Source: Mycogone perniciosa (Eukaryota; Ascomycota; Sordariomycetes; Hypocreales; Hypocreaceae). Taken from it: a DNA stretch of 64,000 nucleotides. Location: assembly GCA_025331125.1 (NCBI GenBank), contig JAOALB010000008.1, positions 337,998-401,997 of the forward strand, in the 5' to 3' direction. The notes below the pieces were generated by a model that searched no databases, was not told the origin of the DNA, and saw only the letters and a program-made list of their open reading frames with translations. Of this stretch, positions 45,901 through 57,429 are shown piece after piece. Positions within the stretch are counted from its first letter, which is position 1; each line of letters begins with the position of its first letter. The position numbers and the translations under genes are program-made.

Positions 45901-46557
45901 CGCCAACTCTGGCTCCCCAGATGACCGGCTCGATCCAGGGGCAGGTGGCGCCGCTAGGACAGAGCCTCAACGACCTCAGCCAAGCCCGCCTGCAACAGCA
46001 ATACACATCGCAATTGCAACTGCAGCCTGCCCTCACAGGGTACGCAGGATCCCAGCCTCAAGGCTTGGCTCCTTTCGCCACTGGCGCTCCAGCGCAATTC
46101 ATGCAGCCCATGATGACAGGTGCACCCGGTCTTGGTCCTTTCGCTGATCCTAGTCGAACAAGCCAATTCTCAGCGATCCAGCCTCAGCCCACTGGCTTCC
46201 TGCCGACCTTCGCCCAGTCACCCTTCGGTCAACCGAACCCCGGGAACATCAACAGCTACTTACTTCAACCATTAGAGCCCCAACGGACTGGACTGCCGAC
46301 CATACAGTCGCAACAAACAGCCGCGGGCGGTTTTAATCCAACCATGCAAGCGCAGCCTCTAGTGCCCCAGAAGACTGGTCCGCCGCCGCCAGTTCGCTTT
46401 GGCGTAACAGCAGAAGCCAAGAAGCTAACCCCTCAAGCAACTGGGCGGCGGGCGAATCTGGCCCAAGCAAGTAAGTTCCCCCGGTGTAAGTAAAATACAT
46501 GTTCACACATATGCTCATTTCTCCCTCACAGCGCCGCAAAACCCATTTGGCTTTTAA
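42936..46557 (+). CDS. SLA1: Sla1-family endocytic adaptor/actin patch protein
   Basis: Scaffold of cortical actin patches that links clathrin-mediated endocytosis cargo to Pan1/End3 and actin assembly. Exons: 42936-43133, 43283-44642, 44716-46470 and 46532-46557, 1112 residues. SH3-1 (about residues 3-66, YRAIYDYTPQADAELAIKQGD), SH3-2 (about 72-130, HARAIYEYTRQTDEELSF) and SH3-3 (about 369-430, GTILYDFMAQGEDEVTVAAGD). The cargo-binding SHD1 is at about 526-580 (RTWTDRSKSFSVEAQFLGLKD), the SAM-like SHD2 at about 617-683, and then a Pro/Gln-rich tail with TG repeats (QMTGS, QPTGF, QRTGLP, QKTGPP) as in Sla1's LxxQxTG array, the Pan1-binding region. The last 26-nt exon gives TPQNPFGF; the NPF motif binds EH domains. 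Skipping this exon would lose it. Confidence 0.94.
45900..46440 (+). repeat. Degenerate TG-repeat array in the Sla1 tail
   Basis: Tandem degenerate LxxQxTG-type units, each spaced roughly 15-35 residues apart, encoded by Gln/Pro/Thr-rich DNA. Recognisable cores, in order: QMTGS, QPALTG, MMTGAP, QPTGFLP, QRTGLPT and QKTGPPP. Known in Sla1 as a phosphorylation target for the Ark/Prk kinases. Confidence 0.75.
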
Positions 46558-47273
46558 TACTCGACAAACCGATGACACATACAGAACGATCCGAATCTGT
46601 CATAACATTCGATTGGACATGAGGGCCCGCAGGTGGATCTAGATGTTCATGCCTAGCCAAAGGAAAGGAAAGGGGACTGGGGCCACACATAATTTATAGT
46701 GTATATATAGATCCAAGCTAACATCAAAGCCACTCTAGAACTGAGCATTTTAATTATAGTCTACAACCTTATCCCTAACCTCTACAGAGTACAGCAGTCA
46801 CGAACACCCTCTCCTTACCCCTCAATTGTCTGGTGGCTAACTCTCATTCAAATTGCCACCACAGCCATAAGCGTGATTTGGCTTCAGTTCCTGCAGATGG
46901 CAACTCTTGGTACTATTGGTATCGTCACTACCGCCGCCAGACCCTGAGGTCTAGCCACAGACCAAATCTCTTCTTATCCCACCATCTCAAGAGTTGGGCC
47001 ATGAGATGGAGTTTTGTCATTAGGACTTCGTCATTGTGGCGCTGCCGCGACGGAGTGCCGTAACAGGGAGCAAGTGATGTCCCAAACCCACACCAATCTA
47101 TTGACATAGTACATCGTGATCCATTGCCCTTGGAGTCGGCAGACTATACCAGTCAGGGGAGACGTGTGGCCGGAGTGATGTCACACAGCGAAAGAACTGG
47201 AGTCAAGGTCTCATAACCAGCTGGGGCTACGTCTACCGTCGTGAGGCCATCTCCTAGCTTGCTCCGAAGGCAA
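46558..47273. other. Convergent intergenic region, no gene seen
   Basis: 3' ends of SLA1 and the TLC-domain gene. Ordinary composition, no credible ORF. Confidence 0.55.
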
Positions 47274-48297
47274 TCATGCCTTGCGCCGTTGCGGCCTAGG
47301 CCCCCGGGATGCGCCTGAGGCAACAGAGGACATATCAACCTCCACTTCGGTGGCGGGCTGCACGCCTGGTTCAAAGCGCTTGCGGACAGCCCGTATCATC
47401 ATGATGAACCAGTAAAAGTTGAGGGTATTCAAAGTCATATTAGACAAGAGGTACGAAGCGGCGAGCCAGGGTTGAACGGTAGAACTTTCGGTCGCAAATC
47501 TCATGGTGGAGAGAGCGTGTGCTTTAGAGGGATAGTGGTTGACGGCAGCCCATACATCCCGGAAGACACAAAATGATTGGTAGGTTCCGTACACAAGCCG
47601 ACATGAGAAAAAGCTGAAGAGGAGGAGAATACCGTTATAGAGCTGTGCGCGCGATCCAGTCATGTTGACCTTATCCATAAACCAATGGACATTTAGGAAA
47701 GGTGTAGAGAGTTCCCAAAGAATAAAGATGCATCCGTAGTAATTGAGAAACGGACGCTGGCAGACAGTCAGCAAGGTCAACATGATGAGAAGCCGTTAAG
47801 GTAGGGGATCATACAAAGCCAAGGGAATACACAAGTAAAGCTGCAATAGCGTGGGCCAGGGTGCCCAGGCCAAAGACATCGAGATTGAGGCTGGTCACAA
47901 ACAGGTCCCAGACAAAGTAGCCTGCTGCAAGGGCCTGGATCATACCGGCAGGACCAGTGTAGCCCCAAACACGCTCCTCCCAATCCATGTTCTTGCGCGC
48001 CTGGTCTACTACCATCACCCAGATAGCCAGTCCATTGATCAGGATGCTTTGGATCAAAGACACTACGTGCGCATCCCAGTTAAGTCGCTTCTTGCGTGAC
48101 AACTTCGAGTAGTGCTGGGGTGCGAGCAGATGGGATACCATGGGCGAGATGGGCCAGAAGATGACCGAGTATAGCAGCGCTGCAAAGAGCACCTCGTGGA
48201 TATGCAGAGGGAGCGAAGGAAGGTTGAGGCGGTCCGCCCAAGGCTGCACCAGGTCAGAGAGCCATGGAATCGGCGCGATGAAGAAAGGGTCCTTCAT
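47274..48297 (-). CDS. TLC-domain (TLCD4/YPR114W-like) membrane protein
   Basis: Multi-pass ER protein of the TRAM-LAG1-CLN8 superfamily, perhaps a lipid-related or trafficking factor; function not established. Exons on the minus strand: 48297-47815 and 47756-47274, 321 residues; intron GTATGA...TGCCAG. MKDPFFIAPIPWLSDLV is the only ATG-initiated reading that begins before the hydrophobic core. TLC traits: LIQSILINGLAIWVMV with surrounding basic loops (SRKKRLNWDAHVVS), the segment GYFVWDLFVTSLNLDVFGLG with its conserved acidic and aromatic residues, then HAIAALLVYSLGFRPFLNYYG across the intron. Five to seven hydrophobic segments are visible. The catalytic Lag1p His pair is absent, so it is not a ceramide synthase. 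Confidence 0.82.
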
Positions 48298-48845
48298 GCT
48301 GTAGTTGTTCGAGGCAGGGCGAGCACGTCCGAAGAAAGGCAATTAACCGTCTATAATACTTTTCTCATCTGTCTGAGTTGGATGACGAGAAGATTGAGCA
48401 CGAATGTGCTCTGTACAGGCATGTCATTTATAAGTAAGTAGGGAAGTGTCTAATCGTAGGTACGGAGGAGTGATAAAGCGATTAACCTTTAAGGGTGCAG
48501 CTGTCCAGAGAACTTGTTGGGGAAGCTCACGTGAGAGACATTGAGCTACCCACTTACGAAGCACACACTGCACACGAAGTACGGAGTACAGGCAGGTATC
48601 TTGTACTATGTTCAATCAAGGACTCAGCCTCTCTGTAAATGCATACTACTACAAAGTGCCCCTTATTGACACACCTCCAAGCAATCTAACCTACCCCGGT
48701 ACATCACTCGCTTTGTATTATTTCCTCGCAATTTTAATCCAGTCGGCCAATTAATAAGCGTACGAACAAGTTTGGTTCCTTTTCTTTTCTTTTTCCCTAG
48801 AGGTCTCCAGCCTCTCTCATCGACGCTGGCAGTAAGCCAGCAGTC
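48298..48845. other. Divergent promoter region TLC gene/COG8
   Basis: Contains one ACGAAGTACGGAGTACAGG cluster at 48574-48592. Pyrimidine-rich run (TCCTTTTCTTTTCTTTTTCCC) at 48776-48796 lies 50 bp before the COG8 ATG. Confidence 0.55.
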
Positions 48846-50075
48846 ATGGCCGAGGCTTTGCATGATTTGCTAGGCACCAGCCGTCAAATTAATGCCACGA
48901 CATTGGCATATATCACTTACCTGGCCGAGCAGCCAGTAGATTCTTTGAAGTTCTCTGAGCCTCAACTTCTGGCTCAAAACTCTCATTCACTTCTACTTTC
49001 AATACAAGGCCTCTCAAAGAGGTCACACAAGCCTACCGTTGACTCGGCCAGCAGTCATGCCTCCCTTCGACAGACGCTACCTGATCTGGCAGACAATGCG
49101 ACGCAACTTGGCCAATCAGTCCCTCGTCTTGACTCCCAGGTGGACCACTTCTCGAGCAACTTCAGCAAAGTTGGAGAAAGCAAAGCGGTTGCCCGCCGGA
49201 AGCAGGCTCTGAGACTCCTGGAAAATGCTGACCGCCTGGTGGATCTCATGCAAGTGCCGCCCCTGTTGGTGTCTGCGGTCAGCGTCAGTCCTCTTGGTTA
49301 TGCCTCGACGCTCGACTTATACGCCCATGTTCACCGACTCGCTTCTCTGTATCCCGACTCAAATCTCGTCTCATCCGTGGTGGGTGAGGCCGATACCGCC
49401 ATTCATCAACTTGCAGCGGATCTCCTCAATGTACTGAAGGCGCCAGGTCTCAAGCTCGCGGCGGCACTTCGCACCGTAGGCTGGCTGAAACGCATTATAC
49501 CAGACCTAGTGTCTGGAATAGTTGCTGAGGATGTGTTGCCTGCCGTCTTTTTGGTCTGTCGCCTGATCACCCTGTTGGCCACTCTAAGTGCGTTGGAACC
49601 TCTACGGCAGCTGGCTGATGACGAGCGGCTCCGTCAGGGGAAAGGTCCACAGTCCTGGTCTGGTGGCCAGCAAACGGAACGGTATCTGAAAAGATTCATT
49701 GAAGTCTTCCGAGAACACAGCTTCGGCATTGTCTCGGTGTCCAAGAGCGTAGGCGCCAGCTTGGGAGTGTCATCTAGCATTGGAGGCGACATCCTGTATC
49801 CCCTACCCTCGGCTTTGACCACGTTCCCTTTGCATCTCGTGGACATGCTGCTCGAAACCCTACGCATCTACCTTCCAGCGGTTAAGGATCAAGCTTCTCG
49901 CGAAAGTATTTTAACGCAGGTCCTCTACTGCGCGGGCAGCCTTGGAAGGTTAGGTGCGGATTTTGGGATGTCCTTGGCAACTATTGGCGTAGGTGAATGG
50001 GTAGACTTGGTCAAGCGCCATCGTTTGCTAGCTGGGCGCTTAGAATCCGTTATTGGCGACTATCGAGGCACATAG
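48846..50075 (+). CDS. COG8: Conserved oligomeric Golgi complex subunit 8
   Basis: Subunit of lobe B of the COG tethering complex, needed for retrograde traffic within the Golgi and correct glycosylation. Single exon of 409 residues, normal for filamentous fungal Cog8 (Dor1 family). Helical throughout: MAEALHDLLGTSRQINATTLAYITYLAEQP, then RRKQALRLLENADRLVDLMQVPPLL, RTVGWLKRIIPDL, TERYLKRFIEVFREHSFGIVSVSKSV and the C-terminal YCAGSLGRLGADFGM. No membrane segment, as expected of a peripheral subunit. ATG at 48846 is preceded by a 50-bp pyrimidine-rich leader. Confidence 0.9.
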   Translation: MAEALHDLLGTSRQINATTLAYITYLAEQPVDSLKFSEPQLLAQNSHSLLLSIQGLSKRSHKPTVDSASSHASLRQTLPDLADNATQLGQSVPRLDSQVDHFSSNFSKVGESKAVARRKQALRLLENADRLVDLMQVPPLLVSAVSVSPLGYASTLDLYAHVHRLASLYPDSNLVSSVVGEADTAIHQLAADLLNVLKAPGLKLAAALRTVGWLKRIIPDLVSGIVAEDVLPAVFLVCRLITLLATLSALEPLRQLADDERLRQGKGPQSWSGGQQTERYLKRFIEVFREHSFGIVSVSKSVGASLGVSSSIGGDILYPLPSALTTFPLHLVDMLLETLRIYLPAVKDQASRESILTQVLYCAGSLGRLGADFGMSLATIGVGEWVDLVKRHRLLAGRLESVIGDYRGT

Positions 50076-50294
50076 CCGCGCGACAACCGATTTAAATTAG
50101 TAACATCATACTATGTACTTCGTACCTCCTAATAATAGTTCCTACAATTAGTACTTCGTACTCCGTACTCCGTATTACATTCGTAACACCGAGCACACTA
50201 TCTATCCAGCTCATCTGCCTACAAGGAGACTTGCAGGTATTACTACTACTCACATCATTGTGATGGCGAAAATGATGACCCAACTCTGGTGACA

Positions 50295-51373
50295 ATGAAC
50301 ACGCCACAACCCACAGCTACGAGGCGGGCTAAGTCAGGTGTGTGGATATTCATGTTAGCCGTTTCCCGATGATGAAAATCTTACAGTGGTTGGTAGCACA
50401 GCACTTTATGTCTGGTCTCGGATCTGGTGTGGCATCAGCTGTTATCCTGCAGCCCTTTGACCTCCTGAAGACTCGGGTGCAGCAGTCAGGCCGCCTGTCA
50501 TTACATGCGTGCTGGCAAGAACTGAAACAGTCATCCCACCCGGTTCGCACCCTGTGGAGAGGCACCTTGCCCTCCTCCCTTCGTACTGGCCTAGGCTCAG
50601 CTCTTTATTTCACCTCCCTCAATTCTATCCGCCAACATGTGCGGCAATCGGAGTATCTTCTGCAGGGTGTCCAGACGCAAAGTGCCTCGTCAGCATTGCC
50701 TGCTCTAACGAATTCAGCCAACTTGATCTCAGGTGCCGTAGCGAGAACTTGGGCAGGGTTCGTGCTCATGCCCCTCACTGTCATCAAGGTTCGATTCGAG
50801 TCCAGTCTCTACTCATATCCATCGATGTGGGCCGCGATAAGAGATATTCAACACAAGGACGGCTTGAGAGGCTTCTTCTCTGGCTTTGGGGCAACGGCAA
50901 TCCGGGATGCTCCTTACGCCGGCATGTACGTGCTATTCTATGAGATGCTCAAGACGAGGTTTTCCTCATTGGCTAGCCATGTTTCGTCCTCCGTAGACGA
51001 GCAAGCAAGGATGGTACCATTTGTGGCAAGCTCCGTCAACTTCACCTCGGCCATCCTAGCCGGAGCAACCTGTTCCGCCATATCAAATCCAATTGATGTT
51101 TGTAAAACACGAATCCAATTGCAACCGCGCCGATATCGGAATGTATTTCAGGCAAGTTACAGAATGGTGGCAGAAGATGGGTTCCGGTCCCTGTGGAACG
51201 GATTAGCGCTGCGAATGAGCCGGAAAGCACTGAGTTCCGCTCTGGCTTGGACTATATATGAAGAACTCATACGCAGATTTGGCAGCAGTGGAGGTATTGC
51301 TCATGACAGCGATGGCGACATACATTTGACGCAACAAGGGAAAAGTACAATGGCAGATAGGAGAAGACCCTAG
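50295..51373 (+). CDS. HEM25: Mitochondrial glycine carrier (Hem25/SLC25A38)
   Basis: Mitochondrial carrier that imports glycine for 5-aminolevulinate synthesis, the first committed step of haem formation. Exons: 50295-50337 and 50397-51373, 339 residues. Exon 1 gives MNTPQPTATRRAKS; the splice (GTGTGT...TGGTAG) restores AQHFMSGLGSGVASAVILQPFDLLKTRVQQSG, the first carrier repeat. The three signature motifs are PFDLLKTR, PLTVIKVR and PIDVCKTR. RGFFSGFGATAIRDAPYAGMYVLFYE matches the SLC25A38 even-repeat segment. Hem25 orthologues share the same GLGSGVASA start. Its stop is only 96 bp from the stop of the convergent RS-protein gene. Compare HEM12 at 2979. Confidence 0.93.
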
Positions 51374-51469
51374 AAAGAAAACAAAAGCTCCGCTCGCCCA
51401 CTGGAATATAACACAGACCCATGGCGTAAACAACCAAATTGGTTTCTTGCCCGACATAACCCAACAACA

Positions 51470-52776
51470 TCAAGCCGGGCGGCCGCCAGCTAAGTACATG
51501 AGGAGGGCTGGAGACTTGCTCCTCCGTCTGTCGCTCTTCTTACGAACCCACTCAAATTCCGGTTCCCGGCTGTGATGTTTCTTTTCCTCAATCAGCAGTG
51601 CCTTTCCACGCTTCTCTCGGATAAGTTTGGTGTGTCGCCAGAACTGGTCTTGTTCCCACTCAGGAACCCAGCGTTTGATCAACACGAAGTCGGGATCCTG
51701 GTTCAAAAGTGAGCCTTTAGGGGGAAAGATGGGACTTTTTGCGAAAGACTTACAGCATCAAGATCATATTCAATACGAAAAGTTCTTAACGTCTCGATGG
51801 ACAAATGTTTCCGTGCCATGCGGGTGTAGGTTGGGCGTTCGGCAGGAGCTTGCTCGACCAGCGGCTGGAGGTTTTTTGGCGGCTGTGGATTTTTTGGCGG
51901 CTCAGGAATCTTTTGGTTGTTGAGAATGGCAGAGATCGCCTTCTCGTCAAGACCAGATTTGATGAGGTCCTCTCGTAGACGTCGTTTGTATTCTCTGTCG
52001 TTCTCTGCCCTTTGTTTTTCCTCCCGCGCGATACGCTCCTGCTCCTCCCTCTTGTATTTCTCCACTGCCTCCTGGGCCGCCTTGTCCTTCCGACGTTTCT
52101 TCTCGGCGGCCTCTTCCTCCTCTTTGAGGCGTTTCAGCTCAAGTTCCTTCTTAATTCTGTTTTCCTCATTCGCCTGCGCTTCGCGCTTCTTGATCTCGTC
52201 CAACTCGCGTACTGCAAGCCGGAACTCTGCCTCATTGCGGTATTCCTTGGCTAGGCGGCGCTCATCCTTCTCGCGCTCCTGCGTAATACGCAGCTGCTCC
52301 AATTCGCGGCGTGCCTGTTCTGCCTCCCAGGCTTCCCTTGTCAGACGTTGGGCACGAGTCCGCGATTGCGATCGTGATCGCGACCGAGATCGAGAATCAG
52401 AGCGCGAACGACGACGACGCGCGAGTTGCTTGCGACTATAGCGACGACTTCCATTATCGCTGTCGTCGTCCTCAGATGAGTGCTCGGTATAAATGCGATT
52501 GTTGATGATGACGGGATTGGCGGGGGCGGGGGCCGGAGGAGGCACAGGTACGGCGACTGGCGGGCTCGCTCGACGGTCGCGAGAGCGGTCGCGTGATCGG
52601 GCCCGGGCGACCACCGTAGTATGTTGCTCAGGTACGAGGTAGCTAGGCGCGGTAGGAACCCCGTAGTATGAGCGCACTCGAGGGGGTGTTTGAACATAGC
52701 GGACAGGCTGCGGGGAGTGACCGCGGTGCCGTACATGGATGTCTACGTCATCCTCGTCGGAGTAGTAGCTGCTCAT
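51470..52776 (-). CDS. Arg/Ser-rich coiled-coil protein, fungal-specific
   Basis: Exons on the minus strand: 52776-51754 and 51697-51470, 416 residues; intron GTAAGT...GAACCAG, phase 0. The acidic N-terminus (SSYYSDEDDVDIHV) and a Pro-rich segment are followed by an RS-repeat tract near residues 119-145 (SRSRSRSRSQSRTRAQRL). A long Glu/Lys/Arg coiled coil (about 150-285) follows. The C-terminal module reads RPTYTRMARKHLSIETLRTF, LDADPDFVLIKRWVPEWEQ and FWRHTKLIREKR. The final module, with its conserved WVPEWEQ, recurs in uncharacterised Pezizomycotina proteins as I recall; RS repeats suggest nuclear RNA-related location, but no function can be claimed. The intron lies inside the conserved module, so splicing is needed to complete it. 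Confidence 0.85.
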
Positions 52777-53439
52777 GGTGATGGGTCGCCGGGCCGATGT
52801 AGTTATATCAAGTTCAGGGCAAATGATGGCAGTTCAAGCAAAGCTATGAGGAAAGATATAAGAGGGGAATAAGGGAGTCCTAGATAGGAGGGGGAAGGAG
52901 GCTCTTTTGTCCAGCGCTCAGCCCCTCTCCCAGCCCTACGGTTCATTCCTTAGCCCCGCCCCAGGTCCATCGCTCAGACAGCCAACCAGGCATTGTTAGC
53001 GACACGTTTTTCGTCAAAATCATTCAAATGGGGGGTACTAGGTAGGTACCTAGTACTTCCAGTATACTGCAAGCAAAAGTAAGGCACTATGCCCTAACGG
53101 CAGTGTAGATACTACTTGTGTGGGAGATGAGTACTTCGTACTTCTACTGGACAACGTCAAAAATAGAAAACATGCTGTACTTCGTAACGCCACACTAATT
53201 GCCGCTGACTGTTTAGGGATGCTACCAAGTAGCCAGTTGATGGTCACGGCCTCACCGAGCCGCCAGAGTGCCGCATGCCGCCCAACAATCCCATAACATC
53301 TGTCCAGTAGGCGCCAACTGAAACATCCCCACTAGCATATGCTGGCAGTTGGGCATACTAGTACATACCCTGTGAGACGGATAGGGGAAGGACAGTGTAA
53401 CTTCCTCTAACCAGTGTGATTGAGCCAGATGGCGCCTTG
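52777..53439. other. Intergenic region, no gene seen
   Basis: Upstream of the RS-protein gene and downstream of prefoldin 1. Contains GGTACTAGGTAGGTACCTAGTACTTCC at 53034-53060, a palindrome-rich cluster of the intergenic motif family, and further short words to 53200. Confidence 0.6.
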
Positions 53440-53863
53440 TCAGCGCGTACGCAGCATCTGCTCGATATGCTCACGGCTGTTCTTGTGTGTCGTTTCGAGG
53501 TACAGAAGTCTTTGATTAAGTCGTTCCACGTCGCCATCCAGGTCTTGCGTCTGGCCCTGCAGCTTCTGCCGTAGGGCATCTGGGGATAGTGAAACAAACC
53601 TAGGTCCGACGAGAAGCATCAGTTAGTCGAGCAAGAAGACAGGGGGTCAAGTTGCATGCAGGGACGTACATCTTGCCGACACCCTCATAAATAACAGCAT
53701 CGTCTGAGAGGCTCTCTACTTCACCTAATGTGAGTCGCACCAGTCGCTGCTCTCGCTGCTTGGCTGATAGTTGGGTACGAGCCAGGCCAATCTGTTGCTG
53801 TGCCACCACAGCCTGCGTCTCAATCTCGCGCGCCAACTGTTGTGTGTTAACATCGTCGGTCAT
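53440..53863 (-). CDS. PFD1: Prefoldin subunit 1
   Basis: Beta-type subunit of the hexameric prefoldin co-chaperone, which delivers unfolded actin and tubulin to the CCT chaperonin. Exons on the minus strand: 53863-53670 and 53599-53440, 117 residues, matching human PFDN1 (122). Intron GTACGT...ACCTAG. The N-terminal coiled coil (ETQAVVAQQQIGLARTQLS) joins YEGVGKM-FVSLSPDALR, equivalent to the YEGVGRMF beta-hairpin of PFDN1, across the intron. The second helix is KLQGQTQDLDGDVERLNQRLLYLETT, ending EHIEQMLRTR. The splice within the Met codon (AT|G) is decisive for the model. Confidence 0.92.
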
Positions 53864-55060
53864 GGCTTTGAAGAATCAGACGGCTGCCACACACCTTGTG
53901 CAGCGCCTCGTTGGGGATCGACATCGTAGCTGTATATATCCGCCGGTTGCGCGTGTATTTGGTCGAATGTAGAACAGTATTCAGTCGACAGTTAGGTGCG
54001 TTGCTGAGTGCATGTCACGAGTTGGAGCTGAATGCGGGCCTGTTTGCGAAGAAGTTGTACTTCGTACTACTACGACAGCCGAAATGCTCCCCCCCCCCCC
54101 GGGCATCCCAGATAGCCAGTCCAACTCTAGAGCACTGTCATTAGGTATCATCACCACCAGTAATAGCACCACTTCTATGCTCATGATATATACTCCTGCA
54201 CGTCGACTTGTGGATTCATTTAATGTCGAGGGTTGAATCCCGCAGGGCTGCATCTTTTACAACCAAAGGCAAATCAGGTAGAATCAGCCTGAGATGCGAC
54301 ACCACGGCGGGGGTGTGTCAAATGTTCCAAATACCCCCACCCAAATAATATTTTAGTAGTTTCCTGCTGTTGAGATGTGTTTTGCCACTGCGCTGATCGC
54401 AACGGCCGTACTCATTTTACACACTAGACAGTCAAAAAGGCCAGACAATATCTTCTCAGCGATTACACTCGCTAGCTCATCAAACCGAGGGGAATCCATG
54501 AGTCATCATTGTGATCTGTCAATGCTGTTTGGTGGTTTTATCGTACTCCCTAACACGCTGCACTTATAGTATTGACGTTACCAACCTAGGCCAAACAAGA
54601 ATATACTCATCGCTTCGACCCGTAAGGCAATATCGTAGCCTAACACCCAAGGCAATATAGTAATAAGCTGAAGAATTTGTTAGCCAGACTCCCATGTGTA
54701 ATTCAAACCCTTAACGTGGGGTAACGATTGGAGGATGGAAATGGGGAATCTGTGTTTTCTGTAGTTACTACCTCCAGTTTGAGCTGGTCAGAATTCTGCT
54801 CTGAAGAATGGCGGAATTACAAACGGGACGCTGCTTACCTAGACCTGTCATCAGATGCCACCAGGCATGTCCCTCCAGTAGCAGGGCCCACGGGAGACCG
54901 ACGGCGTGTCTCCATCGCCGCACCTGGGTGCAGAAAATATTGTTAAGGTTCGATGTTAGGTATCCGCCTAGGAACACTGTAAGACCTGGTGCCTGTTAGT
55001 TCGGCCAGCACCCCAATCCTCACGACCAAAGACACCAGTCGCCATCATGGCCTATAAAGT
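53864..55060. other. Last GC-normal intergenic stretch before the AT-rich block
   Basis: About 1.2 kb without a gene. Notable only for a run of 12 C at 54089-54100. Short ORFs in 54375-54999 have no family resemblance. Confidence 0.55.
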
Positions 55061-56154
55061 TATACCTAGTAAAGCCGAGAAGATCTATAACTATAAGTAT
55101 AAAAAGTTTATATATATAATTAAACAAGTAATATAAATGACAGAGAGTGTATCTATAAATTACATTAAATTTTAATTAACCTTTATTAACATTATATTAA
55201 AACCTTTAATATATAATGAAAAATATAAGGCTTATATTTTAAAATAATATTAAAAAGTTAAGTTTAGCTTAAGTATTAGATATTTTATATGAATTAATAA
55301 TAATTTTAATAAATAAAAGTTTTATTAATAATTATAGATTTTTATAATATTGAATTATAAAATTTTATATTTAATAGTATTAATTAAAAGGTTAATATTT
55401 AAAAAAGAAAAAAAATATTTTATATTATATATATTTAATACCCTTTTTAAATTCATAACTATATAAATTTATAATTATAGTTTATTAAATAAAAATATTT
55501 TATTTATTTAATATTAAAAAAAGTGATTTTAATATTATAAGAAAAAAGGTTTAAAGTAATAAAAAGTAAAATAAAAGGTTAATTAAAAGGGTTAATTAAA
55601 AAAAAGTAAAAGTATTTTTTATATTATTACTTTAAATAAAGTAATAATAGTATTTAACTATTATTAATTCTATATATATATAATTATTATTAATATAATT
55701 TTTTTTATTTAATTATAAAAGTAAAATTAAAATTATTTAATAAAAAAGTTTAATATTATAGTATTTATACTTTTATTAAATAAAGACAAAGATATAATTA
55801 ATAAACGCTTAAAGTATATTATTATTGTTTATAAAATTTATAATATAAATATAAAAGTTATATATAAAAAAAAGTTTATTATTTATTAATTTAAATTTAA
55901 TAACCTTTTAATTAAAATGTTTATAATTTTTATATATAAATATAAATCCCTATAATATTATATTTTAAGTGTATTTCCTTTATATATAGTAAAGATTATT
56001 TTAATAATTACTATAAATATAATTATTGATTTATTTTACTTTAAATATTCTTTAATTTAACTTTATTAATTTCTTTTATTTAAAGTATAATAAAATAACT
56101 ATTTTAAATTATAAAAGAAAATTATATAAAGTTAAAAAGAATTTTATACCTTTT

Positions 56155-56301
56155 GGCACAGACGCGCCTGGCAACAGCGCAAGCTGTTGCCACTTTGTGT
56201 GGTGGAGGACAACCACTAGATAGCCCTTTACGTTCCTGACATTAGTTTAGCTTCTACATGCTTTTTCACTCTGACTCTGGTTAACCATCACTTTCGTGAT
56301 A
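56155..56301 (+). repeat. Repeat family copy A (candidate left terminal inverted repeat)
   Basis: GC-richer island containing GCCTGGCAACAGCGCAAG and CTGTTGCCACTTTGTG, the hairpin GGCAACAG...CTGTTGCC, and an end reading ATCACTTTCGTGAT, itself palindromic. It is the reverse complement, with transitions, of copy B at 60697-60848. Confidence 0.75.
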
Positions 56302-57429
56302 CCTTTTAATAAACTAATAATATAAGTTTATAAATATACTTTTATTATTATATCAAGTTTTATTTATTTATTATTTAAATCTTTTATTAATTAATTGATC
56401 TTTATATTTAATATATTAATATAGATTTTCTATTCAATAAAATAAATTAATAATCCCGTTTTTGATATATTTATATATTTTTCTAATTTTTATAGCTTTA
56501 ATAAAGGCCTTTAATTGTATAATAATAGATTTAAATTAATTGATAATAATAGTAATATAAAGATATCTTTTACTAAAAAGAGGGTTAGTAAATAAAACTA
56601 TAAAGGCTTTATTTTTAAGTAAATGTTAAAACTATAATTAGTAAAAAATAATAATGTATTAATAGTTTTGAATATTATATTATTTATAGTAGATTTAATT
56701 AATAAAAGTTAATAAATTCAATTACTTTTATTTACTTTTTAATAAATAAATTAATATTAATATTTTATTTAATTATATTTATAAAACTTTTAATTCCTTT
56801 TTTACTTTTATTATATTATAAAGTTTATTAAAACGTTTAATTAATTTTAATTAATTATTTATATAAACTATTAACTGCTTTTATAATTTCGTCTATAATT
56901 CTAAATTATTTTATTTAGTATATTTATATCTTTAACTTTTTTGTTAATATTATATTTATTATTTAAATATTATATTACAATATTTAGTTTATAACTCTTA
57001 GTATAAACTTTATAAAGTAATTAATCTTTATTGTTTTCTTTATTAAAAGTTAAAGGTTATTAATAGCCTTTTATTTTATAATAGAATTAATAATTTTAAT
57101 TTTAATTATTTAATATAAATAAAGTGGTTTTATTTTTATTAATATATTTCTTTTATTTAATATAAATAAAAAGTATTTACTTTCAATATATATATTTTAA
57201 TAAATTTTATAAAGTAAATAAAATAATATAATATCTTTATTTCAATGAAATAAAAGTATTTTATATTATAATATATCTTTTTTATTATATTTCACAACTA
57301 AAGTTTTAATTAATAATTTCACTTTTTTTATTAATTACATTAATTATAACAAAGTGATTTATTAGTTTAATGAAATTAAGTTAATTTATTTAAAGTAATA
57401 AAGATATATTTATATAATATAATTGTTAA

